From the NCBI GenBank assembly GCA_035041965.1, contig JAPYMA010003058.1, positions 1-64,000 of the forward strand: a stretch of DNA of 64,000 nucleotides, read 5' to 3'. The translations under genes and the position numbers were made by a program. The stretch's first letter is position 1, and each line of letters begins with the position of its first letter. Origin of the DNA: Anisakis pegreffii. Its lineage: Eukaryota > Nematoda > Chromadorea > Rhabditida > Anisakidae. This document shows, piece by piece, positions 49,835 to 59,105 of the stretch. The notes beneath the pieces are model-generated. The model saw only the letters and a program-made list of their open reading frames with translations, searched no databases and was not told the DNA's origin.

Positions 49835-50220
49835 ATCACAACAACTAATAACTCTTTCAAAGAGCCTTAGCTCTCAAATGCCTTTGATTTTTATCAGTAA
49901 CCAAATTTCTTTAAGGGGTAACAGCAGCATCGAGCACAACAACGTCGACGAGCCGTGAGTTCCTATAGATCATGAAATTTTCATTTGATGAAATTATTGC
50001 TGATTATGAAGAAAACTTTCATCACAACAACTAATAACTGTTTCAAAGAGCCTTAGCTCTCAAATGCCTTTGATTTGTTGTGGTCAATGCTGCTGTTGTC
50101 CCTCAAATTTCTTTAAGGGACAACAGCAGCATTGACCACAACAACTTCGACGAACGGTGAGTTCCTATGGAGCATCAAATTTTCATTTGATGAAATTATT
50201 GCTGATTATAAAGAAAACTT
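49835..50220 (+). repeat. Tandem pair of ~190-bp repeats
   Basis: Copy 1 (49835-50020) and copy 2 (50021-50220) share ATCACAACAACTAATAACT, CAAAGAGCCTTAGCTCTC, GAGTTCCTAT and TTTCATTTGATGAAATTATT in order. Copy 2 has acquired a perfect internal palindrome where copy 1 has an unmatched left arm. Confidence 0.85.
50075..50144. repeat. Perfect inverted repeat, 29-bp arms
   Basis: Arms 50075-50103 and 50116-50144 are exact reverse complements around a 12-base loop (50104-50115). Confidence 0.92.
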
Positions 50221-50450
50221 CGAGAGCTGAAAATTTGCGTTCCGTTTCTATGATAATATTCATCAAAATATTCAGTGACTAAACTTGATATAGAGAATAC
50301 GCCCCCCCAACACGCCATAGGCTATTTGAACTAGAAGTTAGTGTGAGAACCACGAAGTAATATGATTTGGAAAACCTGTTAATCCGGAGAAATGCTGAAC
50401 TGACAACGAAATCTTGAAAACCGAATCCCAGTAAGAATCCCGTGATACTT
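50116..50450 (-). repeat. Interspersed repeat R3, copy 2
   Basis: Inverted, diverged partner of 24860-25195; the homology starts at the right arm of the 29-bp palindrome and runs past the tandem pair. Confidence 0.8.
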
Positions 50451-51600
50451 TTTGATTGATTCCAGATTGAGAATTGCCCAAATTCATCTAATTGTAGGAA
50501 AAGTCAACGATGATATGATAATTGCCCAAAAATATTTCAGTGTTGTAACATATTGTTTGCAGATACGACCTCTTCATCATCTCGAGCAGTTCATTTGACG
50601 CCGTTCATTTTCATTTATCTTCTGCTTCTTTCGATGATTCGTTACTAAAATTCCTATCTCAACGCAGATGATTTTCATTCAAAAATAGGCTCGCAAATGA
50701 GAAGTCGTCAATGTGTTGTGTTCCATTTCACCGATCACATTCGTTCAACAATTACGCAGTTAAATTTTTGATATATGCTATCGTAACTGTTACATCCCAT
50801 CCTTAAATTTAACTTGTGATCATATGACATGAATGGTTTGGCTGTAATTCCATTAATAAATGTTAACTTTGTGCTTGAAAGTGCAAGCAAATGAATTATC
50901 CACCAACATTGCTGTCAGTGCTTAAGTCAGCGAATTCCATTTATATTATAACCGAAACTGTATTGCTCAGCAAAAGTCCCAGATGGATTGCTCAGCGCAG
51001 CGATACGACTTTTCAAGCTTCATCTCACTCCTCCAAAATGAATGCCATAGTTACATTAGGGCAACAATTCATTCCTTTGAATCATTGCTTCATGTAGCGA
51101 ATCGATCAGAATTCATTGTTACCTCATTATTTTTAAAGCTAAAATCAAAGCTATTGTTTGTATTATAACGATGATGGAATATGTCGGTTAATCACTACAC
51201 AGAAGTTATTTATTTGAATAGGACAGGAAATGGAATAAGCAGCGAAACAATATAAAAGATCACAAATAGCAATAAATATGATACAGAGTCTATTTATTAA
51301 TTTACGTCATAGACCATGCAACTGTACTATGCGCTGTTACCCTGGATTTTGCGTCTACAATGTAGACGCAAGCTGAATGATAACAGCGGTAAACAAAGTG
51401 GACGATAGAAACGATAATGGCGTTAATCCCAATAGCCGCTATTGAGACTTAACTAGCTAGTTACAAGGGAATTGGGAAATGGTGACCTGCCAAAAGGAAC
51501 AAGGAATTAAACAATAATAGGTTGCAAACGGAACAAGGCTGAAAACCAACTTGATTCCTCGCATTGCACACCGGCATACCGCTCACACCATCTCTAAAAA
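50451..51600. other. No gene recognised; one nested palindrome
   Basis: At 51349-51371 an 11-base perfect palindrome with one central base (TTGCGTCTACA and complement) sits inside outer arms CGCTGTTA (51332-51339) and TAACAGCG (51381-51388), a likely cruciform. Confidence 0.6.
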
Positions 51601-51602
51601 AT

Positions 51603-51660
51603 GTCCGACATGGGGCTCGAAAACACGAACACGCACTAACCAACTGCGCTACTTAAGCGC
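51603..51660 (-). pseudogene. Decayed tRNA-Met relic lacking the anticodon arm
   Basis: Keeps the CTAACCAACTGCGCTAC (D-arm) and GGGCTCGA (T-arm) parts of the array consensus, but the anticodon arm is deleted and the acceptor does not pair. Confidence 0.7.
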
Positions 51661-51800
51661 TCAAGTCAGGCTGGGTCAAAAACAAAACCTGCGACCTTCT
51701 CCAAACCAATTTCAGCTTCTAATACCGTGCAGATTGTGACGAAAAAATATACTTCTATGGATTGTACACGTGCAAATCGTCGACACCACCCCTAAAAAAT

Positions 51801-51873
51801 GCCCGAGGATAGGTTGGAACTCACGACCTTTAGATTATGAGACAGACGCGCTAACCAACTGCGCTAATCAATC
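51801..51873 (-). pseudogene. Degenerate tRNA-Met(CAT) copy
   Basis: Full length with the CAT anticodon retained, but the 5' acceptor strand no longer pairs with the 3' strand, and the B-box region is changed (GAGTTCCAACC instead of GAGTTCGAGCC). Leftmost recognisable full-length copy. Confidence 0.8.
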
Positions 51874-52102
51874 GCTGATTCCAAGATCTACACAAAACCC
51901 AAAGTGCAACATTCTGTAAAACATTCTCAATCATATTCCACTCTAGATCTCCTAATTGAGAAATATGCTCCATTCGAGTCTACACGTTCATATCCTTACC
52001 GTCACATCAGAAACATCGTGGTAACAACGTATACCGTCCTCTTTGGTAATACAAAAATTTTAATTCTTTGTATTCTACGCGTGCAAATCCTTAGTCCGTA
52101 TC

Positions 52103-52202
52103 NNNNNNNNNNNNNNNNNNNNNNNNNNNNNNNNNNNNNNNNNNNNNNNNNNNNNNNNNNNNNNNNNNNNNNNNNNNNNNNNNNNNNNNNNNNNNNNNNN
52201 NN
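52103..52202. other. Assembly gap of 100 N
   Basis: Exactly 100 N interrupt a long (310-bp type) spacer at the left of the array. A round 100 usually marks a gap of unknown size, so more units may be missing. Confidence 0.95.
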
Positions 52203-52206
52203 AAAT

Positions 52207-52279
52207 GCTCGAGGTGAGGCTCGAACTCACGACCTTCAGATTATGAGACTGACGCGCTAACCAACTGCGCTACTCAGGC
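52207..52279 (-). tRNA. tRNA-Met(CAT), array copy 1
   Basis: Full cloverleaf length of 73. Acceptor carries an A at position 70 opposite C3 (one mismatch). Adjacent to the assembly gap. Confidence 0.85.
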
Positions 52280-52421
52280 GTTGAATCCAAGATATACCCA
52301 AAACAGAAGGTGGAAAGTTCTGTGAAGCATTCTCAATCTTATTCCACTCTACAGCTTGTAATTGAGAAATATACTTCATTCGCGTTTGCAGGTTCATATC
52401 TTTGCCATCGATTCAAAAAAT

Positions 52422-52494
52422 GCCCGAGGTGAGGCTCGAACTCACGACCTTCAGATTATGAGACTGACGCGCTAACCAACTGCGCTACTCAGGC
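52422..52494 (-). tRNA. tRNA-Met(CAT), array copy 2
   Basis: Consensus copy: acceptor GCCTGAG pairs with CTCGGGC, anticodon loop CTCATAA, T-loop TTCGAGC, T-run terminator. The CAT anticodon and the resemblance to animal elongator (not initiator) tRNA-Met decide the call. Confidence 0.96.
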
Positions 52495-52637
52495 GTTGAA
52501 TCCAAGATATACCCAAAACAGAAAGTGGAAAGTTCTGTGAAGCATTCTCATTCTTATTCCACTCTACAGCTTGTAATTGAGAAATATACTTCATTCGCGT
52601 TTGCACGTTCATATCTTTGCCATCGATTCAAAAAAAT

Positions 52638-52710
52638 GCCCGAGGTGAGGCTCGAACTCACGACCTTCAGATTATGAGACTGACGCGCTAACCAACTGCG
52701 CTACTCAGGC
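52638..52710 (-). tRNA. tRNA-Met(CAT), array copy 3
   Basis: Consensus copy with T-run terminator. Confidence 0.96.
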
Positions 52711-52854
52711 GTTGAATCCAAGATATACCCAAAACAGAAAGTGGAAAGTTCTGTGAAGCCATCTCAATCTTATTCCACTCTACAGCTTGTAACTGAGAAA
52801 TATACTTCATTCGCGTTTGCACGTTCATATCTTTGCCATCGATTCAAAAAAAAT

Positions 52855-52927
52855 GCCCGAGGTGAGGCTCGAACTCACGACCTTCAGATTATGAGACTGA
52901 CGCGCTAACCAACTGCGCTATTCAGGC
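52855..52927 (-). tRNA. tRNA-Met(CAT), array copy 4
   Basis: One change in the acceptor (A7 opposite C66); otherwise consensus. Confidence 0.88.
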
Positions 52928-53164
52928 GTTGAATCCAAGATATACCCATAACAGAAACTGCAAAGTTGTGTGAAGCATTCTCAATCTTATTCCACTCTAT
53001 AGTTCGTAATTGAGAAATATGCTGCATTCCATTCTATACGTTCATATCTTTACCATCATATCAGAAACATCCTGGTAACAACTTATACCGTCCTCTTTTG
53101 TAGTACAAAAATTTTAATTCTTTGTATTCAACGCGTGCAAATCCTTAGTTCATATCAAAAAAAT

Positions 53165-53237
53165 GCCCGAGGTGAGGCTCGAACTCACGACCTTCAGATT
53201 ATGAGACTGACGCGCTAACCAACTGCGCTACTCAGGC
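53165..53237 (-). tRNA. tRNA-Met(CAT), array copy 5
   Basis: Consensus copy in a 310-bp unit. Confidence 0.96.
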
Positions 53238-53474
53238 GTTGAATCCAAGATATACCCATAACAGAAAGTGCAAAGTTCTGTAAAGCATTCTCAATCTTAT
53301 TCCACTCTACAGCTTGTAATTAAGAAATATGCTGCATTCCATTCTATACGTTCATATCTTTACCATCATATCAGAAACATCTTGGTAACAACTTATACCG
53401 TCCTCTTTGGTAATACAAAAATTTTAATTCTTTGTAATCTACACGTGCAAATCCTTAGTCCATATCAAAAAAAT

Positions 53475-53547
53475 GCCCGAGGTGAGGCTCGAACTCACGA
53501 CCTTCAGATTATGAGACTGACGCGCTAACCAACTGCGCTACTCAGGC
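53475..53547 (-). tRNA. tRNA-Met(CAT), array copy 6
   Basis: Consensus copy in a 310-bp unit. Confidence 0.96.
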
Positions 53548-53690
53548 GTTGAATCCAAGATATACCCAAAACACAAAGTGCAACGTTCTGTAAAACATTC
53601 TCAATCTTATTCCACTCTACAGCTTGTAATTAAGAAATATGCTTCATTCGCGTTTGCAGGTTCATATCTTTGCCATCGAATCAAAAAAAT

Positions 53691-53763
53691 GCCCGAGGTG
53701 AGGCTCGAACTCACGACCTTCAGATTATGAGACTGACGCGCTAACCAACTGCGCTACTCAGGC
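53691..53763 (-). tRNA. tRNA-Met(CAT), array copy 7
   Basis: Consensus copy. Confidence 0.96.
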
Positions 53764-53906
53764 GTTGAATCCAAGATATACCCAAAACAGAAAGTGGAAA
53801 GTTCTGTGAAGCATTCTCAATCTTATTCCACTCTACAGCTTGTAATTGAGAAATATACTTCATTCGCGTTTGCAGGTTCATATCTTTGCCATCGATTCAA
53901 AAAAAT

Positions 53907-53979
53907 GCCCGAGGTGAGGCTCGAACTCACGACCTTCAGATTATGAGACTGACGCACTAACCAACTGCGCTACTCAGAC
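53907..53979 (-). tRNA. tRNA-Met(CAT), array copy 8
   Basis: Two changes (T2 in the acceptor and one C-to-T in the D stem); both leave G-U pairs, so it can still fold. Confidence 0.88.
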
Positions 53980-54122
53980 GTTGAATCCAAAATATACCCA
54001 AAACAGAAAGTGGAAAGTTCTGTGAAGTATTCTCGATCTTTTTCCACTCTACAGCTTGTAATTAAGAAATACGCTTCATTCGCGTTTGCAGGTTCATATC
54101 TTTGCCATCGATTCAAAAAAAT

Positions 54123-54195
54123 GCCCGAGGTGAGGCTCGAACTCACGACCTTCAGATTATGAGACTGACGCGCTAACCAACTGCGCTACTCAGGC
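54123..54195 (-). tRNA. tRNA-Met(CAT), array copy 9
   Basis: Consensus copy. Confidence 0.96.
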
Positions 54196-54337
54196 GTTGA
54201 ATCCAAGATATACCCAAAACAGAAAGTGGAAAGTTCTGTGAAGCATTCTCAATCTTATTCCACTCTACAGCTTGTAATTGAGAAATATACTTCATTCGCG
54301 TTTGCAGGTTCATATCTTTGCCATCGATTCAAAAAAT

Positions 54338-54410
54338 GCCCGAGGTGAGGCTCGAACTCACGACCTTCAGATTATGAGACTGACGCGCTAACCAACTGCG
54401 CTACTCAGGC
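54338..54410 (-). tRNA. tRNA-Met(CAT), array copy 10
   Basis: Consensus copy. Confidence 0.96.
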
Positions 54411-54554
54411 GTTGAATCCAAGATATACCCAAAACAGAAAGTGGAAAGTTCTGTGAAGCATTCTCATCCTTATTCCACTCTACAGCTCGTAATTGAGAAA
54501 TATACTTCATTCGCGTTTGCACGTTCATATCTTTGCCATCGATTCAAAAAAAAT

Positions 54555-54627
54555 GCCCGAGGTGAGGCTCGAACTCACGACCTTCAGATTATGAGACTGA
54601 CGCGCTAACCAACTGCGCTACTCAGGC
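54555..54627 (-). tRNA. tRNA-Met(CAT), array copy 11
   Basis: Consensus copy. Confidence 0.96.
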
Positions 54628-54770
54628 GTTGAATCCAAGATATACCCAAAACAGAAAGTGGAAAGTTCTGTGAAGCCATCTCAATCTTATTCCACTCTAC
54701 AGCTTGTAACTGAGAAATATACTTCATTCGCGTTTGCAGGTTCATATCTTTGCCATCGATTCAAAAAAAT

Positions 54771-54843
54771 GCCCGAGGTGAGGCTCGAACTCACGACCTT
54801 CAGATTATGAGACTGACGCGCTAACCAACTGCGCTACTCAGGC
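54771..54843 (-). tRNA. tRNA-Met(CAT), array copy 12
   Basis: Consensus copy. Confidence 0.96.
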
Positions 54844-55080
54844 GTTAAATCCAAGATATACCCAAAACACAAAGTGCAACGTTCTGTAAAACATTCTCAA
54901 TCTTATTCCACTCTATAGCTCGTAATTGAGAAATATGCTGCAATCGATTCTACAGGTTCATATCTTAACCATCATATCAGAAACATCTTGGTAACAACGT
55001 ATACCGTCCTCTTTGGTAATACAAAAATTTTAATTCTTTGTAATCTACACGTGCAAATCCTTAGTCCATATCAAAAAAAT

Positions 55081-55153
55081 GCCCGAGGTGAGGCTCGAAC
55101 TCACGACCTTCAGATTATGAGACTGACGCGCTAACCAACTGCGCTACTCAGGC
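55081..55153 (-). tRNA. tRNA-Met(CAT), array copy 13
   Basis: Consensus copy in a 310-bp unit. Confidence 0.96.
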
Positions 55154-55390
55154 GTTGAATCCAAGATATACCCAAAGCAGAAAGTGCAAAGCTCTGTAAA
55201 GCATTCTCAATCTTATTCCACTCTACAGCTTGTAATTAAGAAATATGCTGCATTCCATTCTATACGTTCATATCTTTACCATCATATCAGAAACATCCTT
55301 GTAACAACTTATACCGTCCTCTTTTGTAGTACAAAAATTTTAATTCTTTGTAATCTACACGTGCAAATCCTTAGTCCATATCAAAAAAAT

Positions 55391-55463
55391 GCCCGAGGTG
55401 AGGCTCGAACTCACGACCTTCAGATTATGAGACTGACGCGCTAACCAACTGCGCTACTCAGGC
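55391..55463 (-). tRNA. tRNA-Met(CAT), array copy 14
   Basis: Consensus copy in a 310-bp unit. Confidence 0.96.
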
Positions 55464-55606
55464 GTTAAATCCAAGATATACCCAAAACACAAAGTGCAAC
55501 GTTCTGTAAAACATTCTCAATCTTATTCCACTCTACAGCTTGTAATTAAGAAATATGCTTCATTCGCGTTTGCAGGTTCATATCTTTGCCATCGAATCAA
55601 AAAAAT

Positions 55607-55679
55607 GCCCGAGGTGAGGCTCGAACTCACGACCTTCAGATTATGAGACTGACGCGCTAACCAACTGCGCTACTCAGGC
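55607..55679 (-). tRNA. tRNA-Met(CAT), array copy 15
   Basis: Consensus copy. Confidence 0.96.
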
Positions 55680-55824
55680 GTTAAATCCAAGATATACCCA
55701 AAACACAAAGTGCAACGTTCTGTAAAACATTCTCAATCTTATTCCACTCTACAGCTTGTAACTGAGAAATATACTTCATTCGCGTTTGCAGGTTCATATC
55801 TTTGCCAGCGATTCAAAAAAATAT

Positions 55825-55897
55825 GCCCGAGGTGAGGCTCGAACTCACGACCTTCAGATTATGAGACTGACGCGCTAACCAACTGCGCTACTCAGGC
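55825..55897 (-). tRNA. tRNA-Met(CAT), array copy 16
   Basis: Consensus gene; the 3' flank reads CATA before the T-run, a two-base insertion shared with copy 19. Confidence 0.96.
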
Positions 55898-56134
55898 GTT
55901 AAATCCAAGATATACCCAAAACACAAAGTGCAACGTTCTGTAAAACATTCTCAATCTTATTCCACTCTATAGCTCGTAATTGAGAAATATGCTGCAATCG
56001 ATTCTACACGTTCATATCTTAACCATCATATCAGAAACATCTTGGTAACAACGTATACCGTCCTCTTTGGTAATACAAAAATTTTAATTCTTTGTAATCT
56101 ACACGTGCAAATCCTTAGTCCATATCAAAAAAAT

Positions 56135-56207
56135 GCCCGAGGTGAGGCTCGAACTCACGACCTTCAGATTATGAGACTGACGCGCTAACCAACTGCGCTA
56201 CTCAGGC
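56135..56207 (-). tRNA. tRNA-Met(CAT), array copy 17
   Basis: Consensus copy in a 310-bp unit. Confidence 0.96.
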
Positions 56208-56350
56208 GTTGAATCCAAGATATACCCAAAACACAAAGTGCAACGTTCTGTAAAACATTCTCAATCTTATTCCACTCTACAGCTTGTAATTAAGAAATAT
56301 GCTTCATTCGCGTTTGCAGGTTCATATCTTTGCCATCGAATCAAAAAAAT

Positions 56351-56423
56351 GCCCGAGGTGAGGCTCGAACTCACGACCTTCAGATTATGAGACTGACGCG
56401 CTAACCAACTGCGCTACTCAGGC
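56351..56423 (-). tRNA. tRNA-Met(CAT), array copy 18
   Basis: Consensus copy; its 5' flank carries the GTCGAATCCAGG variant that marks copies 18, 22, 25 and 28. Confidence 0.96.
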
Positions 56424-56568
56424 GTCGAATCCAGGATATACCCAAAACACAAAGTGCAACGTTCTGTGAAGCATTCTCAATCTTATTCCACTCTACAGCT
56501 TGTAATTGAGAAATATGCTTCATTCGCGTTTGCAGGATCATATCTTTGCCAGCGATTCAAAAAAATAT

Positions 56569-56641
56569 GCCCGAGGTGAGGCTCGAACTCACGACCTTCA
56601 GATTATGGGACTGACGCGCTAACCAACTGCGCTACTCAGGT
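56569..56641 (-). tRNA. tRNA-Met(CAT), array copy 19, variant
   Basis: A1 opposite C72 breaks the first acceptor pair, and the anticodon loop reads CCCATAA, so the conserved U33 is C. C33 is typical of animal initiator tRNA, but the rest is elongator type. Possibly a pseudogene. Confidence 0.7.
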
Positions 56642-56784
56642 GTTGAATCCAAAATATACCCAAAACACAAAGTGCGACGTTCTGTAAAACATTCTCAATC
56701 TTATTCCACTCTACAGCTTGTAATTATGAAATATGCTTCATTCGCGTTTGCAGGTTCATATCTTTGCCATCGAATCAAAAAAAT

Positions 56785-56857
56785 GCCCGAGGTGAGGCTC
56801 GAACTCACGACCTTCAGATTATGAGACTGACGCGCTAACCAGCTGCGCTACTCAGGC
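56785..56857 (-). tRNA. tRNA-Met(CAT), array copy 20
   Basis: One D-loop/A-box change (CAGCTGG instead of CAGTTGG); otherwise consensus. Confidence 0.93.
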
Positions 56858-57000
56858 GTTGAATCCAAGATATACCCAAAACACAAAGTGCGACGTTCTG
56901 TAAAACATTCTCAATCTTATTCCACTCTACAGCTTGTAATTAAGAAATATGCTTCATTCGCGTTTGCAGGTTCATATCTTTGCCATCGAATCAAAAAAAT

Positions 57001-57073
57001 GCCCGAGGTGAGGCTCGAACTCACGACCTTCAGATTATGAGACTGACGCGCTAACCAACTGCGCTACTCAGGC
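57001..57073 (-). tRNA. tRNA-Met(CAT), array copy 21
   Basis: Consensus copy. Confidence 0.96.
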
Positions 57074-57216
57074 GTTAAATCCAAGATATACCCAAAACAC
57101 AAAGTGCAACGTTCTGTAAAACATTCTCAATCTTATTCCACTCTACAGCTTGTAATTAAGAAATATGCTTCATTCGCGTTTGCAGGTTCATATCTTTGCC
57201 ATCGAATCAAAAAAAT

Positions 57217-57289
57217 GCCCGAGGTGAGGCTCGAACTCACGACCTTCAGATTATGAGACTGACGCGCTAACCAACTGCGCTACTCAGGC
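57217..57289 (-). tRNA. tRNA-Met(CAT), array copy 22
   Basis: Consensus copy with the GTCGAATCCAGG 5' flank. Confidence 0.96.
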
Positions 57290-57433
57290 GTCGAATCCAG
57301 GATATACCCAAAACACAAAGTGCAACGTTCTGTGAAGCATTCTCAATCTTATTCCACTCTACAGCTTGTAATTGAGAAATATGCTTCATTCGCGTTTGCA
57401 GGATCATATCTTTGCCAGCGATTCAAAAAAAAT

Positions 57434-57506
57434 GCCCGAGGTGAGGCTCGAACTCACGACCTTCAGATTATGAGACTGACGCGCTAACCAACTGCGCTAC
57501 TCAGGC
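57434..57506 (-). tRNA. tRNA-Met(CAT), array copy 23
   Basis: Consensus copy. Confidence 0.96.
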
Positions 57507-57649
57507 GTTAAATCCAAGATATACCCAAAACACAAAGTGCAACGTTCTGTAAAACATTCTCAATCTTATTCCACTCTACAGCTTGTAATTATGAAATATG
57601 CTTCATTCGCGTTTGCAGGTTCATATCTTTGCCATCGAATCAAAAAAAT

Positions 57650-57722
57650 GCCCGAGGTGAGGCTCGAACTCACGACCTTCAGATTATGAGACTGACGCGC
57701 TAACCAGCTGCGCTACTCAGGC
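57650..57722 (-). tRNA. tRNA-Met(CAT), array copy 24
   Basis: Same D-loop change as copy 20. Confidence 0.93.
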
Positions 57723-57865
57723 GTTGAATCCAAGATATACCCAAAACACAAAGTGCGACGTTCTGTAAAACATTCTCAATCTTATTCCACTCTACAGCTT
57801 GTAATTATGAAATATGCTTCATTCGCGTTTGCAGGTTCATATCTTTGCCATCGAATCAAAAAAAT

Positions 57866-57938
57866 GCCCGAGGTGAGGCTCGAACTCACGACCTTCAGAT
57901 TATGAGACTGACGCGCTAACCAACTGCGCTACTCAGGC
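57866..57938 (-). tRNA. tRNA-Met(CAT), array copy 25
   Basis: Consensus copy with the GTCGAATCCAGG 5' flank. Confidence 0.96.
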
Positions 57939-58081
57939 GTCGAATCCAGGATATACCCAAAACACAAAGTGCAACGTTCTGTGAAGCATTCCCAATCTTA
58001 TTCCACTCTACAGCTTGTAATTGAGAAATATGCTTCATTCGCGTTTGCAGGATCATATCTTTGCCAGCGATTCAAAAAAAT

Positions 58082-58154
58082 GCCCGAGGTGAGGCTCGAA
58101 CTCACGACCTTCAGATTATGAGACTGACGCGCTAACCAACTGCGCTACTCAGGT
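58082..58154 (-). tRNA. tRNA-Met(CAT), array copy 26, variant
   Basis: A1 opposite C72 (first acceptor pair lost); rest consensus. Confidence 0.85.
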
Positions 58155-58297
58155 GTTGAATCCAAAATATACCCAAAACACAAAGTGCGACGTTCTGTAA
58201 AACATTCTCAATCTTATTCCACTCTACAGCTTGTAATTATGAAATATGCTTCATTCGCGTTTGCAGGTTCATATCTTTGCCATCGAATCAAAAAAAT

Positions 58298-58370
58298 GCC
58301 CGAGGTGAGGCTCGAACTCACGACCTTCAGATTATGAGACTGACGCGCTAACCAACTGCGCTACTCAGGC
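58298..58370 (-). tRNA. tRNA-Met(CAT), array copy 27
   Basis: Consensus copy. Confidence 0.96.
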
Positions 58371-58514
58371 GTTGAATCCAAGATATACCCAAAACACAAA
58401 GTGCGACGTTCTGTAAAACATTCTCAATCTTATTCCACTCTACAGCTTGTAATTATGAAATATGCTTCATTCGCATTTGCAGGTTCATATCTTTGCCATC
58501 GAATCAAAAAAAAT

Positions 58515-58587
58515 GCCCGAGGTGAGGCTCGAACTCACGACCTTCAGATTATGAGACTGACGCGCTAACCAACTGCGCTACTCAGGC
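58515..58587 (-). tRNA. tRNA-Met(CAT), array copy 28
   Basis: Consensus copy with the GTCGAATCCAGG 5' flank. Confidence 0.96.
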
Positions 58588-58731
58588 GTCGAATCCAGGA
58601 TATACCCAAAACACAAAGTGCAACGTTCTGTGAAGCATTCCCAATCTTATTCCACTCTACAGCTTGTAGTTGAGAAATATGCTTCATTCGCGTTTGCAGG
58701 ATCATATCTTTGCCAGCGATTCAAAAAAAAT

Positions 58732-58804
58732 GCCCGAGGTGAGGCTCGAACTCACGACCTTTAGATTATGAGACTGACGCGCTAACCAACTGCGCTACTC
58801 AGGT
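58732..58804 (-). tRNA. tRNA-Met(CAT), array copy 29, variant
   Basis: A1 opposite C72, plus a G-to-A change in the 3' strand of the anticodon stem. Function doubtful. Confidence 0.8.
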
Positions 58805-58947
58805 GTTGAATTCAAAATATACCCAAAACACAAAGTGGGACGTTCTGTAAAACATTCTCAATCTTATTCCACTCTACAGCTTGTAATTATGAAATATGCT
58901 TCATTCGCGTTTGCAGGTTCATATCTTTGCCATCGAATCAAAAAAAT

Positions 58948-59020
58948 GCCCGAAGTGAGGCTCGAACTCACGACCTTCAGATTATGAGACTGACGCGCTA
59001 ACCAACTGCGCTACTCAGGC
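58948..59020 (-). tRNA. tRNA-Met(CAT), array copy 30 (rightmost)
   Basis: One change (U66 opposite G7, a wobble pair). The spacer homology ends at about 59105, the right edge of the array. Confidence 0.92.
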
Positions 59021-59105
59021 GTTAAATCCAAGATATACCCAAAAGACAAAGTGCAACGTTCTGTGAAGCATTCTCAATCTTATTCCAGTCTGCAGCTCGT
59101 AATTG

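Larger units (their letters stand above)
51880..59105 (-). repeat. Tandem array carrying elongator tRNA-Met genes
   Basis: Each unit holds one minus-strand tRNA-Met gene plus a spacer. Start-to-start distances fall into two classes: 215-218 bp (25 intervals) and exactly 310 bp (5 intervals). The long unit carries about 94 extra bases (with TTGGTAACAAC and CTACACGTGCAAATCCTTAG). Spacers are highly similar throughout. On the tRNA strand each gene is followed by CA and a run of 6-8 T, an RNA polymerase III terminator (T-run at the edge of the gap in the first copy), and carries internal A (TAGCGCAGTTGG) and B (GTTCGAGCC) boxes. Plus-strand ORFs across it are antisense artefacts. Confidence 0.97.

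Noticed and set aside
51904..55444. Plus-strand ORFs of 86-118 codons ending in ARGEARTHDLQIMRLTR
   Set aside because: They read the antisense strand of the tRNA-Met genes and spacers; the shared C-terminus is the translated complement of the tRNA.
51880..59105. Regularly spaced identical units, resembling a CRISPR array
   Set aside because: The conserved unit is a 73-base tRNA, spacers are conserved rather than unique, and spacing is 216/310 bp.
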